A program made the translations under genes and the position numbers. DNA of 64,000 nt, from the NCBI RefSeq assembly GCF_901933205.1, contig NC_044600.1, forward strand, positions 4,750,501 through 4,814,500. Direction: 5' to 3'. Shown piece by piece: positions 14,691 to 27,180 of the stretch (its first letter is position 1; each line of letters begins with the position of its first letter). The DNA is from Camarhynchus parvulus. Lineage: Eukaryota; Chordata; Aves; Passeriformes; Thraupidae. A model generated the notes under the pieces. That model was given only the letters and a program-made list of their open reading frames with translations. It did not search any database and had not been told where the DNA came from.

Positions 14691-14948
14691 CTCCATGGAG
14701 CTCTGAGCCGGGAGTCTCCTCCAGCAGTGCTGCTCTGGGGCCAGCCCAGCTCACAGCTGACTGGGGCATTCTTGTGCCATTGCAAGCAAAGGGAAGATAT
14801 GGCCAGGGGAGGCAGGACTGCCTCTCCCAGCAGCAAAAAGGACTGAAAGCAGGGGTCAAACCATGGCCTCGGGTCATTCCTGCTGCAGGCTTTTGCTTCA
14901 CTCAGCAGCAGGAAGGACTTGCAAATGCAAATATCCACATATCAGGAC

Positions 14949-14965
14949 TTTTTTTTTTTTTTTTT
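14949..14965. repeat. Poly-T tract
   Basis: An uninterrupted run of 17 T in SH3BGRL intron 1 (poly-A on the sense strand). No linked retroposon body is recognised. Confidence 0.9.
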
Positions 14966-17900
14966 ACTTTTCTTAATGACTACTTTAGTTATCCAGAATA
15001 AACATCTTGCAAAATCAAGCTTCCAAACCTAGGCTTCCTCTTACTTTCCTTTAGGTGAGGATGTAAAGAAATACTGACGTATGGCAAACTATAGCTTTAA
15101 CCACTGCTGACGCTGCAGCACCCAGAATTGTCATCATCCAAAGGAAAACACCAGCATTGCAATACTAAATAAATTGACCCTTGGCAATTTTCTAAGTCAG
15201 TCTTGTGGCATTTGACTTTTATAAGCCTGAAAACTGCTTGTCTGGTCCAAAACCAACAGAGAGCAAGCTTCCTACTGTGGAATACAGGCTCCATTATCTC
15301 AGTTATGCACTGACAAAGCATAAGCAGCAGCAGAATATGAACTCTTCATTTATTACACACAGTTGTTTTCTGCAGCAGACGTGGAGCTTGGCAGGCTGAG
15401 TTTCCCTGGAAGTCTCCATGTGCCTTGTCACAGCATCCAAACTCAGGGCTGGGTTAAATAAAAACAAACAGATCCACTCCTCCCAAAGCCCAGCACCTAA
15501 CTAACAACAACTGAACAGCACAGGGCTGAGAGTGGCAGGGTCTGGGAGCATCCCACCCATCAGCCACCTGTTCTGCTGTTCCTGGGGTGTCCACAGCCTC
15601 AGCATCTCACTGGACTCTCTCACCTGAGTCACAAAACAGGGAAAGGGGAACTTTTGCTATGTGGAAGAAAAAAAAAAGTCCGTTAGTCCAAGTTACCTCT
15701 GTCACAGACTCCTTCAACAATTTTCTCTTCACCTCTCAGAGCTCCCTTTCCTGAGCCATCAGGAGTAATTATTTTTTCAAATCACTGCTTATTTACTTTC
15801 AGGGATCATTTCTGGCTCATTCTACAAATGGCATCAATACACCACAGCCCAGCCCCACAGGCTTTGCACACTGTAAAGCAATTTACCACACAGAAGACTG
15901 ATCTCCAACAAGATAGTGAGGTTCAGTATCACAAGATGCAGACAACTCTCTGACACAGGACATATTCCTCAATACTCAAATATTTACCATGTGGCTGAGA
16001 AAAGCAGGGGAAAGGCCCTGAAGGTGCTGCTGGTCACCTGACTGCTTGCTCTGGAAGCTTTAAAAAGTCCTGCTAGTCTGGACCTCACCTCTGTTGTCAC
16101 AGGTTCTAAATCTGGTTTTTTCAGCCAGCCTCTTTCTGAAAGCCAGAAGAATTATTTCTCCTTCATCTTCAGCTTCATGGAGATCCCAGGACGGGTCTGT
16201 GCAACGCTGGCAGCAACTCCACCCTGTAAGAACTGACACAAACTGCCAGGTCCCACCTCAGTGCCCCTGAGACTTCACCCTCCCCACCAGCCCAGCACTC
16301 CAATAATGTTCCAGGGAAGCAGCCTGAGGTAACAGCACACCCAGGGCTGCACTTTGGGGGTTTATTAAAACAGCTGCTCCTGTAATTATTTTTCAGAAGC
16401 TGTGGATTTCTGCTGGTGATGAGTAGCCCTGCACAGCAGAGGGAAAACAGGTTTGGTTGTGCTTGTGGTGAGGAGCTGAACTCATGTCAGGGAAGGAGTT
16501 AAAAGCACTGACAGTTCTGCACGAGGCCCCTGTGGTTTACAATAAAAGCAAAGTTTATTTCCTGTATGGTTTAGCACACAGAGGCTAAATTAACCGACAG
16601 GAGTAAAGTTTACAGCATTAATTGCTGTTTCACTGCCTTTATATTGCCAGGCATTTATTCTTTAAATAAAAGACTACTTTAAGAAGAAATACAACATGGC
16701 CTCAGGGATCCAGGTGCCTCTGATGTGTATTACTTTTTATCTTTGAAGAATTTATATACCACAGATTGTAGTTAACAAAGAGTCTTTTTACTGACTGCTG
16801 TTCTAAAACTAAACCAAGTAATTTTTTTAAGAGAACAAAGCTTTTTTCTTCAACTAAAATACCTAAATATCATAATACAAAGGAAGAGAAAAAGCTATGG
16901 ATTAAATACAAATTTTCCTTCTCTTTGCGAGAAAAGCCTTGAGATAGAACAGCATCCTAAAAAGCTTCCTGGAGAGGAAAGATTCAGCAGAGCACAGCCT
17001 GTATGGGCAGTTTTCTAACCAAGTAATTAATTGCCCTGGGTAACATTTCAAGTGTGAATAATCCTGAAGGCCCCAGATCCTTCTCTATGTTACTTGGACA
17101 AAATATTGCCTAAAAACTGTGTCTCTAAGTGGGAGAGATAAATTGTTCTCACAAGACCTGCAGTTTCTAACGCTTTGGGCAGCTGAAACAACACAGGAGT
17201 TGGCCAAGCTCTGCCTGCCATAGCCAGGAAAGCCAGTGCCTGGGGCTGTGCTCTCAGGGCTGCTCAGGAGACATCCCAAAGTGACTCTTTCAGGAATGAA
17301 CAAAATGGAGCATTTCCCAACACAGCGAGGTTGTTCCATCACCAGGCTGCTCTCACCCACTGCATCCCTGCAGCCCACAGGGCAGTGCCACCTTCACCCC
17401 AGAGCAGGAGCACTCATCTGGATGCTGCCCATGCCTTGGAGCCACGACCTGGAGCCACTTTGCAACTCCCCACTGTCTTTTATAAGTTTTATAGATCCCT
17501 CTTGTCACCATGGTATCTCCTTTTTTTTTCCTAAACCACAAGCTTCCTTCTGCTTCGGTGCAAGCCAGCATCTGCTTACCCCAATCAGAAACTAAGATAA
17601 ATACACACAGCATTTTATTTTTTCAAAGTTTAAGTCCCCAGCTGTTTATTTGCTGTAGGATGGAGTTCTCCAGGCCTGGGCAAGCAGCCAAAATGGCTTC
17701 ATTCCCCTGCTGTTCCTCAGTCTGAGCCTAATGCTGATGGCTGGCAGTGGGAGGTGATGGCTCTCCCAGCACCCTCCAAGCTGCCAGCTTGGGTCCCAGA
17801 TCATTCCATGGAAGATGGAGCTGTCTGTCCAGCAGCTCCTCAGTGCATCCAGGTGTAAATTCCTGAGGGGAACATTACCCAAGTTAGCGTTATGGATTTA

Positions 17901-18907
17901 CTTTGATCTTTCCACAGCAGGCACAACAAAGCCCAGACCTCTGCAGGGGGAGGGAGGCTCTCACAGGCACCTCCTGGGACACTTTAACGTGATGGAAGGG
18001 AACAGAAAATTGGAAGAAGATTGCTCAGGCAGAAAGGTTCCATGGACTGAGCTACCAGCACCAAGGGACTTGTTTATCTACATTACAGGGTGGAATTTCC
18101 AGTTCTTAATCAGGATTACCAGGGCACTAACAAGGAAATTTGCAAACCTGCTCCTTTATATTTCTATTCACATATATTGTATTTCTTGCCTAGGGAAAAC
18201 AAAAAACACCAAACATCTACTAGCCATAGATCAGCTTCACTTGAACTTCATTTCTATCCATATCCAGTGAAAATGTTTTGGGATATATTTTAATTCATTC
18301 ACAGAGTTATTCTTTTCCTTTCCTGCTCTGCCAGTTGTTCTGCAGCTGCTGCTCTGGCCAAATACATTTGCAACATGTGCACAGGAATGTCTTGGATAAG
18401 CAGCATTAAGTATTTCCTAAGGAATAAAATCTTGTCCTGCTGTAGTCCATGGCACAATTCCCAGTGATATAAGCACAGCCAGAGGTTGATCCCATGAGGT
18501 GAATACAGATGTGCTGTTTAAACCTGCCTGGCAACAAGTACCCCAATAAAAACGTGGGTATGTGTGAAAACTGCCATGATTTTTCCCAGAGGCTTTGTGT
18601 TTGCTGTTTCCATCAGGCTTTTCCAGTTGACTTTGATCTATGCCTAAGGCAGGAGAGGTGTCTGATCACCTACCCCAAACATGGGCTAAACATGCAGTGT
18701 GTCAGCATCTGCACAATGATGCTGGTCTTGGAATCCCCCAGTGCTTGTTCTGTATGTAAGAAATGCTGAGACACCAACCCAACATATCCCAAACACACAC
18801 ATGTTTCTTTTCCACCAAACATTTTCCTGGACAACATAAGTCTTAATTTTTTTAATGCAAACTGTTCACATAATTTTGGGAGCAGAGCCAATTTCATTCA
18901 AGAAGAG

Positions 18908-19010
18908 AAGAAAGCTTTACTGGGTTGGACCCAACACTTGTCTAGCCCAGTCTCCTGTCTGCACTGGTCACAGATCCCAGGGAAGTGCACGCCATCAGGC
19001 TGAGCACAAA
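18908..19010 (-). mobile_element. Old CR1-like retroposon 3' fragment
   Basis: The sequence 'ctgggttggacccaacact', 'tgtctagcccagtctcctgt' and 'cactggtcacagatcccagg' resembles the old reptile/bird CR1 tail usually read as 'gaccattggtctgacccagta' in the other direction. It is strongly diverged, and family and ends are uncertain. Confidence 0.45.
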
Positions 19011-19361
19011 GAGCTACACCACATCAGCTTCCTTCCCAGACTCCAGTAATTCACAGGTTTGAGTCAGAGGTGTAGTAGTAATGTTTAATATCCTTAATAG
19101 ACTTTTCCCCTTAATTTGTCTCACTTTCTGAGCCCATGCACTTTCTGTTGCACACCAGGTCCTCTGGCAGGGAGCTCCTCCCTGAAATCTGTGTTGTCAA
19201 ACAAAGCATTTCATTTACTCTGAACCTGCCACTTCCACTCACTCCCCCTAAGTCATTCAAATAGAAAAAACTATTAATAATCCCTTCCTGTTTGTTCACT
19301 CATGCCTGACGTGATGTTATCACATTTCAGACTTTTTCAGCTCTTTCTTTCTCAACTGCAG

Positions 19362-19545
19362 AATTCACAGAATCACAGAATGGTTTGGGTGAGAAAGAAC
19401 CTTACAGAGCATCAAGTTCCACCCCCTGCCATGGGCAGGGACACCTTCCACTGTGCCAGGTTGCTCCAAGCCCTGTCGAGCCTGGCCTTGAACACTTCCA
19501 GGGATGGAGCAGCCACAGCTTCCACCTTATCATCCAAAAATTCTG
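19362..19545 (-). mobile_element. CR1 LINE, 3' fragment
   Basis: Inverted CR1 tail: 'cacagaatcacagaatggtt', 'ccaccccctgccatgggcag', 'gacaccttccactgtgccag' and 'gccttgaacacttccaggga'. It is close to the common avian consensus, so among the younger copies here. Confidence 0.92.
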
Positions 19546-22324
19546 CCTTATTTGGTTGTTCCTCCTACAGTGATCATCTCACCCTACTTTCTTCTCTCTT
19601 CTCACCTTCCTATATCATTTAAAGACAACAATTCCAGTCTACTAAAGACAGACTCACCACACATTTATAGTGTTTTTTTTTTCTTTTGCCCTTTCCCATC
19701 CTAAACATTCCTGACATTCTGTTTGCTTTTCATGGCCATGAATATGGTATTTTTGTAAAATTACCTAGTATGGCTCCAAGGCCTCTCTTCTGAACAGTAT
19801 TTTAGCAGAGTTTAAACATCATTCTTGCACAGGACAACCATTGTTGCTTCCCAGTTTTCCAGCTGGGACAGCAACAGCAGGCTGTTCTTGCACTGTTTCC
19901 TTAGATTCCAACACAGATCTCTGCAGGAATCTTCTGGTAATTTCTGCAGATTGTCAAAGACTGAAAAAAAAAAAAGATTTTTAACTTGGCTAACGCTTGT
20001 CCAAAACTTTCCAGAAATCCATGGATTCAATATTATGGATGCCCCTACCTCCTGTGCTGCAGGTAGCTCAGGTGTGAGGCACAGCTTTCTCCTCTGACAC
20101 TGCACTGATTCTCCTCCCTGCTCTGTCTCTGTCCACGCATTTGCTGGGAGAGAGCCCAGTGAAGAATAACACCCATTTGTGCAGCACCGGAAGAGGCTCA
20201 CAGCTCTCAGATCTCCCTGAGATCCTTTTTCAAACCACAGCTGCCTTTGGCTCCTCTCTTCACTCCAACACTCCAGCAATCAAACCATAGGTAGTAGTTA
20301 AAATTTTACACTCGAGCGCCTTTAGAATTTCTAGAGAGGCTGATTCATGCACAGAAACAGCCCCAGAAAAACTGAACTTCAGATCATTAATTAAAGAAAT
20401 AAATCACCACATCCACGTCTCACAGGGGAAACCGTGTCCAGGAAGGAGCTGTAAGTCAGGATGTGAAAACAACTTCAGCTGTATCCTGAGAGCACAAACC
20501 TCAGTCAGGCCAGTTGAATGCTGACCTTTCACATTTTTTTCTGGTGCTTTAAAGCTCAGTCTCACTCTGCTGGCTTTTCAGTGTTAGAAAATGGCCTTAA
20601 CATTGAGCTGGAGGTGCTGTCCCAGGAAGGACGTGCTCCTGGATGGAGGCTTTTATTCTGGGACAAACAACAGTAGATAAGAATTACAATCAAAGCTCTT
20701 TCAGGCTCGATTAAATATCTGACCAACAAAAGCATTTAAATTTAATCATAAACTGAAAGTCTCCCCTGAGTATGGCCAGGGTTAAACAAATGGCATTAAC
20801 ACCAAATGTTCATGTTTGAGCAGAAACATTCCTGAACAGCAGAACATTGATATAAGATGTGGATTTGGTTCAGGTTTCCAGCTCTCCAGTCAGAGCCAAG
20901 AACTGAGATTGGTGCTTTCAAGGCTGGGGAGCACAAGGAACAGGGAGAGCTCCCTTGGGCTATGGCAATGATGCATCCTTAGCTCTTGTTTTTCTCTTAG
21001 AGGGGAATATTTCAATTCTGTTTTGACCTTGAACAGCTGCATTCTGTCAGTGGTGGTGTAGTTCCCTTTGTCTCCCCTCTCCCCAAATCCTCCTTTCCTG
21101 GAAGGAGTCAGAATAACCTTGCAGAGACGCAAGTCTTGGCCCCCTCTGCTCATTAACACAGATGCCAATTCACTGACTTCTATAGGAATTTTGTGAGTGT
21201 AACTTTAATGCCCCAGGACAAGGAAAGTTCCGTGCTCAACTCTATAAATATTTATTTAAAACCCACAAGTGCTTAGCCCTGACATGATGCTGTGTGCATC
21301 CTGTCTTAGAACCTGCTGCGGTTCAGGGTTAGAGGGAAAGCCAGCACAAGCTGACAGCATCCAGCCTCTCCCCAAAATCTGCCTCTTCTCCCCAAGCACA
21401 GACATAATCCTGATGCAGCATCTCAGAATAAACACTGTCCTCCCTGCATATACAACCTAGAAAAATTCTCAGCAAAAAGCCTTTCCTGGCTTTAACTGTG
21501 GAGTAGAATTTTCCATCATTCTCCTGCTGTCAGAAACTGGTTTTAGTTAAGCACAGTAGAATGTTTTTTATTTTGATATATTAAAACTACTGCAACAACT
21601 GCAGCCAACTTAATCTCTGGCTCCATTAAAAATTTTAATGCAATATTTTAAGCAAAATATTTGACTTATCTCCAGTTTGGAACAATGACTGTACCAAAAA
21701 CAACCCAGGAAGCAGATGGAACACATCCGAGCTTGAGCCGCATTACGCATTTTGTCTTCCACCTCAAGAGCTCTAACTCAGAACAACTCCTAACATTTTA
21801 TTGAGATAAACTTCTGTTTGGTGAACACTGGGTATCCAAAAAAGTCCTTCACACGTATTATGTTTCCACAAAAGAGGGGTTTAAAAATCAATACCTAGCT
21901 TAACAAGTCTGTTTTCACCCATGGCATATAAATGGCATGAACTGAGTATCATGAAAATAGACATACACCATGAAATTGTTTTTTAACTACAGATGCAGCT
22001 TATTTCCCTAGAATACGTGAGTTTACCTCAACTTGCATCACAGTACAAGACTAATTACCAAAGATTTGTATCAATGTTTTCTTCCCACAGACGCTGCCCT
22101 GCCAGGCAGCCCAAGGAAGTTCCCGAGCTGCTCCTGCCCGCCTGCTGCCACTGCTCAGGGCTTCCGCTGCGACAAACGTGACCACAGACATCCGGGCTGG
22201 GACAGCACGCCGGGAACCCTGACCGGGGCAGCACAACAAGGGACACTTGTGATCCACACTGATAAGGCTGCGTGCACAGAACCACCCTGCTGTGGCTGCA
22301 TTTCCCCTCAGAGCCACCTCCTGC

Positions 22325-22398
22325 CACAGGAAAGCCGTTGGACTCAATGAGCTCTGAGGCCTTTCCCAACCTGAATGATTCTCTGACTCCATGAAAGC
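22325..22398 (+). mobile_element. CR1 LINE, short 3' fragment
   Basis: Only the terminal part is clear: 'gttggactcaatgagctctg', 'aggcctttcccaacctgaat' and 'gattctctgactccatga'. The sequence to the left may be more of the same element but is too diverged to assign. Confidence 0.7.
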
Positions 22399-24911
22399 TC
22401 ACAGCAGCCAAACAACACAAACACAAACACACAGACTCTGCTCATTCTCTGTAAGGGTGGCATTATTTGCATTTATTGTGACCATCTGAGAGAAAAAGCC
22501 CTTGGGGGATTTAAATGCAAAATATCATTTTTTTATACAATCTCCATCTCTCCATGTATTACCTCCCTGGGATTCAAATTTCAGAAGGATGAAGCAGCCT
22601 CACCAGCCCTCCCAAAGCACTGAGCTGTTGAACAGGACAAGAGCTGGTGGTTACACATGCTCTCATCATTTCCAACAGCTGGAATGCCCCAGGAAGCCCT
22701 TGGCACTGGTTATATGTCTCCAGTAGCACCAGCAAGTTCTCTGGTGCCTTACAGGGAAAAGAGAAGAGGAATTGCAAGCAAATGTTCCCCAGATCATGGG
22801 CAACTTTCATCTTTACTTCCTGAGAGAAGACCTAGATCTTTTCCCAAGCAAGAAGACAACACAAGAAAAACATGAACCCCCCCAGATCCTTAACTTTGTG
22901 AATGAAAAATAAATTAAAATTTCCTTTCCTCTCTAAAACCATCCGTAAACAGCAGCAGGTCTGTGTAACACAGGACTCTGACTCTGGAGATCATCTCTTC
23001 TTTCCGCCGTGTCTGCAGTCGCAGTAGGAGGCGAGGAAAGAAAACCACTCACACAGCCATCAAAACAAGGGAGGAGAGCAGAGCTGGGAGAGATGGAAAT
23101 GTGGATATAGATCACAAAGATGAAGCAATTGGCTCCACGGAGCATCTGGACACCAGACATTTGATGTGGCAGTTTTCACAGCCCACAGCACTGGCAGTGG
23201 CACAGGGCAGAGCTCAGCCCACCACATCCAGCGCTGGCACTTCAGTTCCACAGCCACAGCCTCCAGTTCCAGCCATCCCTCTGGAACTGCAGGGGGATGT
23301 TGGATGAACAAACACTCTTAATGTCTGTACTCAAGACCTGTGCAGTTGTTGGCAACAAATGCACACTTGTGAGACCAAGAAGAATTTAAGCAGCTGGCTC
23401 CCTTCCACATGAGATCAATAAAATGGGCAACCCAGCTGCCTTCAGGAAGAAAGGGATTCTGGTGCTGGGCAATCTCTTGCCCCAAAATCAACAAAATACC
23501 AAAATCTTGTGGAGAAAATCACACACTGGATTTGTGCCTTTCAGCTTCTTCCCTTCTTGTATCCTTTCCCACCAAAAGCAAGAATTTAATGACTCTTAGG
23601 CCCCTCTCCCTTTCACCTCCTGAAGGATTTGAATGGGTGGTTGCAGTGAGAGCCCTCTCACAGCCAGCACAGTCCCTGCCCCTGCCAACGCTCCCATTTG
23701 TGTCTCATTTCTGTCCACAGCCTCCACCACTGTCCCAGGCTGAGGAACACTGCTCACTTCCCCTGTCTGCCATGCAGGAAGGCTCCTGACAGCAGCTCCA
23801 GGTTCTCCATGACACTCCATTCCCACGTGGGTGTCCTCACTTCATCTTCATCATTACGATCCCTGTGCATCCCTGCCCAGCCCACTGCTCCCCAGCCCAG
23901 CATCCACGGTCAGGGAGATTAAACACAAGGGGCCACTTCCCAAGCAAGACTTTCAAACACTGCAGGAAACTGGTGCTGGAACTATCACAATATGGAGTGA
24001 AATTCAAGTAGGAGGCCAGACAAGATGTCAATCATCATACTTTCCAGAAATCCCTTGAAACACACTCATAAAATGTCTTTGCTTAGACATGAGCTTCACA
24101 CAGTGGTTTTTTCCTCACAGATACATCATACTGAATATAAACATTATAGAGAACGGTGCCTTGGGGAAGCATTTTATACATTGTGATGTGGCAAATTATA
24201 CCTTATAGCAAAGCAGGACTTTGCCAATAATAGACCACAAAATTTGGGCACCCTCCAAGACTCACAGCCCCAGGGCGTGAGGTGTGAAGCAACCTCAACC
24301 CTTTTCTGTTCAGTGGGAGACACTTTCCAGTTTCACAAAAGCTTCTTCAGCTTACAGAAATGGGGCAGGAAGGAGGAGATCTGATACTTATTTCTGGTTT
24401 GTTTCTACTCAGGCAAATCAGCCTTTTAAAACCCAAAATAACACAGTGCTGAGTGTCACTACAGTACAAAGATGACTTAGCAGGAGCGAGAGCCCTTCCC
24501 AAGCTGTTGTTACCCAGTTCAGTCACTCTGCTGCAAACAGCCTTGTCTCTGTTCCATCTCTCTGTAGCAATCTTCTCTGATGTGGATTTTCCATTCCTGG
24601 AGTGGGTTATTTCAAATTCAGCACCCAGAAAGGCTTCTCTGGTCGTCCAAGCAAAGCCTGTCTCACCAACGGTTTTAAGAGCCACAGAAACAACTCATTC
24701 CCATTCCCTCCAAAGAGGTCCCTCTCTGTCTTACTTTAGGTTGAAACATCGATTAAAATTCTAATACTGGAAAGAAAACATCACCCAGTGAGGTGCTGGG
24801 CTGGTCCTGCCAACAGAAACACTCTCGGTGTACACAGGAATCTAAGAATGTGCAAGTCTTGCTCATTACCACAAGATCCCTCGAGCTGCTCCAGCTTTAG
24901 ACACAGGCATG

Positions 24912-24959
24912 AGTGTATGTGCATGTGTGTGTATATATATATATATATAAATATACACG
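24912..24959. repeat. (TG)n(TA)n compound microsatellite
   Basis: TG-rich sequence passing into an uninterrupted alternating TA run of about nine units in SH3BGRL intron 1. Likely polymorphic. Confidence 0.92.
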
Positions 24960-26249
24960 TCATAAAACTGGCAATCATGTGCACATTGCACTCGAATTCC
25001 CCAAAAAACAGATTACACCAACGCTACATTCAAAATTCCACAGGCAGGGATGCACAAAGGACCTGAAAGGCAGCAGTTAGTCACACTGGAGCTTTGTAAC
25101 ATGTACAACCCACACAAGGATCAGGCAGCACTGTAGAAAACACTAAGCTAATAATTAAAAACTTAATTTAAAACCATAAAAACACAATTGGAATTGAGAG
25201 GTGTGCTTGCACCCCTGGAGCTCAGTGTCACCAGACAGACAGAAATCAATAGGTGCCATGAAGAGGGCGCTGATAAAAATCTATAGCAACTGAAGCAGTC
25301 AACTTGAAACCTATTAACAGCTGCATTAGAAAGAAAGGATTACTTTTCCAATCTGCTGCTTTCCTTCCAGATGATCATTCTGTATGAAGCCAGCAGAAAT
25401 CCCTTTGGATCCCTTTTATGAATGAACTACTCAGGATTTCAAGACCCTCGCCGGTCAGCATGAAATAATCCTCTGCTTTTCACCACCAGCACCAGCACTG
25501 TCAGTGCTGGCATCAAGTTTACTAAAAATGACCCGGGAAGGGAGGGACAGCAGGGACACCTGAGGCACAGGCTCCTGTGCCATCTGCAGCCCGTCACCCC
25601 AAGCTTACCAACTGCTATTTGATCTACTGAAGCCCACAGATCAGGGGCTGCACTCAAGCAAAGAAGGAGAATGCAGTGAGGGCTTGTTTTTATCTTCTGT
25701 ACATCACTGTCCTCCCAAAGTTTAGGGACTTGAAGCACGAACAGTGACAGGAAAAGGTCATCATACAGCCACAGCTCAGATTCTTTTATCTCCTCGCAGT
25801 AAAAGTCACTGATCATTAACTGCAATAGCTGGCATTTTCTGAGTCCCTGGCATTTTGTAGTTCTCCAGCACATCCACACCAAGTGCAACCAAATCCCCCG
25901 GATTTCAGTCTCGGAGCATCTTCCACACGGATCAAAGAGAAGCCAGATGATCCTGAGGACATAGAGCTACACCTGAATCTAGGCACAAATCCCGCTATTT
26001 CTGTGTATCTCTTTATTTTCCCTTTGAAAAACACAGTCCGAGCTCTGCCTGTAACACACTGGGGCCACGAAAAGCGAAATCCAGTATTCCCAACAGGGCA
26101 AGAACCAGAGGCTACTGGGACAGCGGCCACACACGCCTGCCACAATAAACGAGAAATAAACTCATCAAAACCAAACGACGGACGACACATTTAGAATTGA
26201 ACTTCCAGAAAACAAAAAAAAACCCCAAACAGTGGTGGCTCTGCCTTCC

Positions 26250-26640
26250 CAGCACAGGGCGAGGGGTGCGGGATCACCGAGGAAATGCCGCTTTCCGTCG
26301 GCGGCAGTCGCAGCACCGCCCGCACAGCGCCGGGCGCCGTGAGGGGACCGCGGCTGCCCCGGCCTCTCCCCACCCTGCCCGGCCGCCCCCCGCGTCCCCC
26401 GCCCGGCACAAGTTTCCCCCGGGGGTTGCTTACCGCCGTGGAGCCGGAGGAAGAGGCGATGTAGACCTTGATGACCATGCTGGGAGCGGCGGGATGCGGA
26501 GCCGGGCGGGCGGTGGGTGTGTGAGGGCGGCTCGGGCGCGGGCTGGGGCTCAGGCGGGAGGGCGGGCGCGGGGAGGCGGCGGGAGCGCTCGCCCCGCCTC
26601 GCTCCGCAGCTGCCACCGCCCGAGCCCGGAAGGGCGGAAA
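26250..26640 (-). promoter_or_regulatory. SH3BGRL: SH3BGRL CpG-island promoter and 5' UTR
   Basis: A dense CpG patch surrounds coding exon 1. The 5' UTR must lie between the ATG at 26478 and about 26620. Upstream on the minus strand the sequence switches abruptly to AT-rich DNA (26641-26680) containing a TTTAAAAA stretch that could serve as a weak TATA-like element, but the start site cannot be set from sequence. The island also covers the first intron donor. Confidence 0.8.
26434..26478 (-). CDS. SH3BGRL: SH3BGRL coding exon 1 (residues 1-15)
   Basis: SH3BGRL is a small cytosolic protein of about 114 residues with a thioredoxin-like fold but no CxxC redox motif; it is thought to act as an adaptor. 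This exon encodes MVIKVYIASSSGSTA, the family's first beta strand and loop, nearly the same as human SH3BGRL. The ATG at 26478 is chosen because it matches the family N terminus and has A at -3 and G at +4. The exon ends at a GTAAGC donor between codons (phase 0). Exons 1-3 joined give 104 residues, against about 104 before the last short exon in human. SH3BGR, SH3BGRL2 and SH3BGRL3 are less likely, from the exon 2-3 sequence and from the HMGN/BRWD3 neighbours. It is divergent from the HMGN gene. Confidence 0.95.
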
Positions 26641-26676
26641 ATGGTTTTTTAAAAATTAATTAAATAATTAAATAGT

Positions 26677-26728
26677 AAAAAAGGAAAGAAAAAAAAAAAA
26701 AAAGAAGAAAGAAAGGGGAGAGGAGGAG
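26677..26728. repeat. 52-base homopurine run
   Basis: An unbroken A/G run, A-rich on the left and G-rich on the right (ending 'ggggagaggaggag'). It sits between the SH3BGRL CpG island and a second CpG patch to its right. Confidence 0.95.
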
Positions 26729-27180
26729 CGTTCTTGACGAGCTGCGCGAGACGTGCGGGGAAGGTGGGGCGGGGGAGCCATGGCGGCGCGGCCGCGCTGA
26801 GGGGACGCGGGGGCTCGGGCGGGGCGGCCGCGTCAGGGCGGGGGTGAGAGCGGCATGGGGAACCGGGGAACAGCGGGGCGGGAGACAGAGAGAGGGAGGG
26901 GGCCAAGCGTGGGGGGTCGCCATGGTAGCGGCTGGTTCCCCTCAGTGCTGGCTCCCCTCAGCACCAGGTCCCCTCATGGCGGCTTCTCTCACGGTCGGGT
27001 CCCCTCATGGCCGCTCCCCTCACGGCCGGGTCCCCGGGACCGATGGCCCCGTGCTGGGCTCCATCGTTACCGGCTGCCCTCCAGCTGCCATGGCCATGCC
27101 CCGCTCCCGTGCGAGGGCAGCGGCAGCACCGCCAGCCCCGTGCCTTGGCCGCTCACCCCGTCTGGGGCACAAGAACTCGG
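26729..27180. promoter_or_regulatory. Second CpG-rich patch upstream of SH3BGRL
   Basis: A GC- and CpG-rich block separated from the SH3BGRL island by about 90 bases of AT-rich and purine-rich DNA. It includes a YY1-like 'agccatggcggcg' near 26778 and degenerate 'cccctcatggc' repeats from 26936 to 27035. It could drive a divergent non-coding transcript. The 241-codon frame across it has no family likeness and runs far into ordinary AT-rich DNA, so it is not called as a gene. Confidence 0.5.
26936..27035. repeat. Degenerate short tandem repeat
   Basis: Several imperfect copies of a unit like 'ggtcccctcatggccgc', about 16-24 bases apart, in the CpG-rich patch upstream of SH3BGRL. Confidence 0.7.

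Noticed and set aside
25255..25275. CTCF-like AGAGGGCGCTG in SH3BGRL intron 1
   Set aside because: The right half fits, but the left half (CCATGA) is off by several bases and by spacing.
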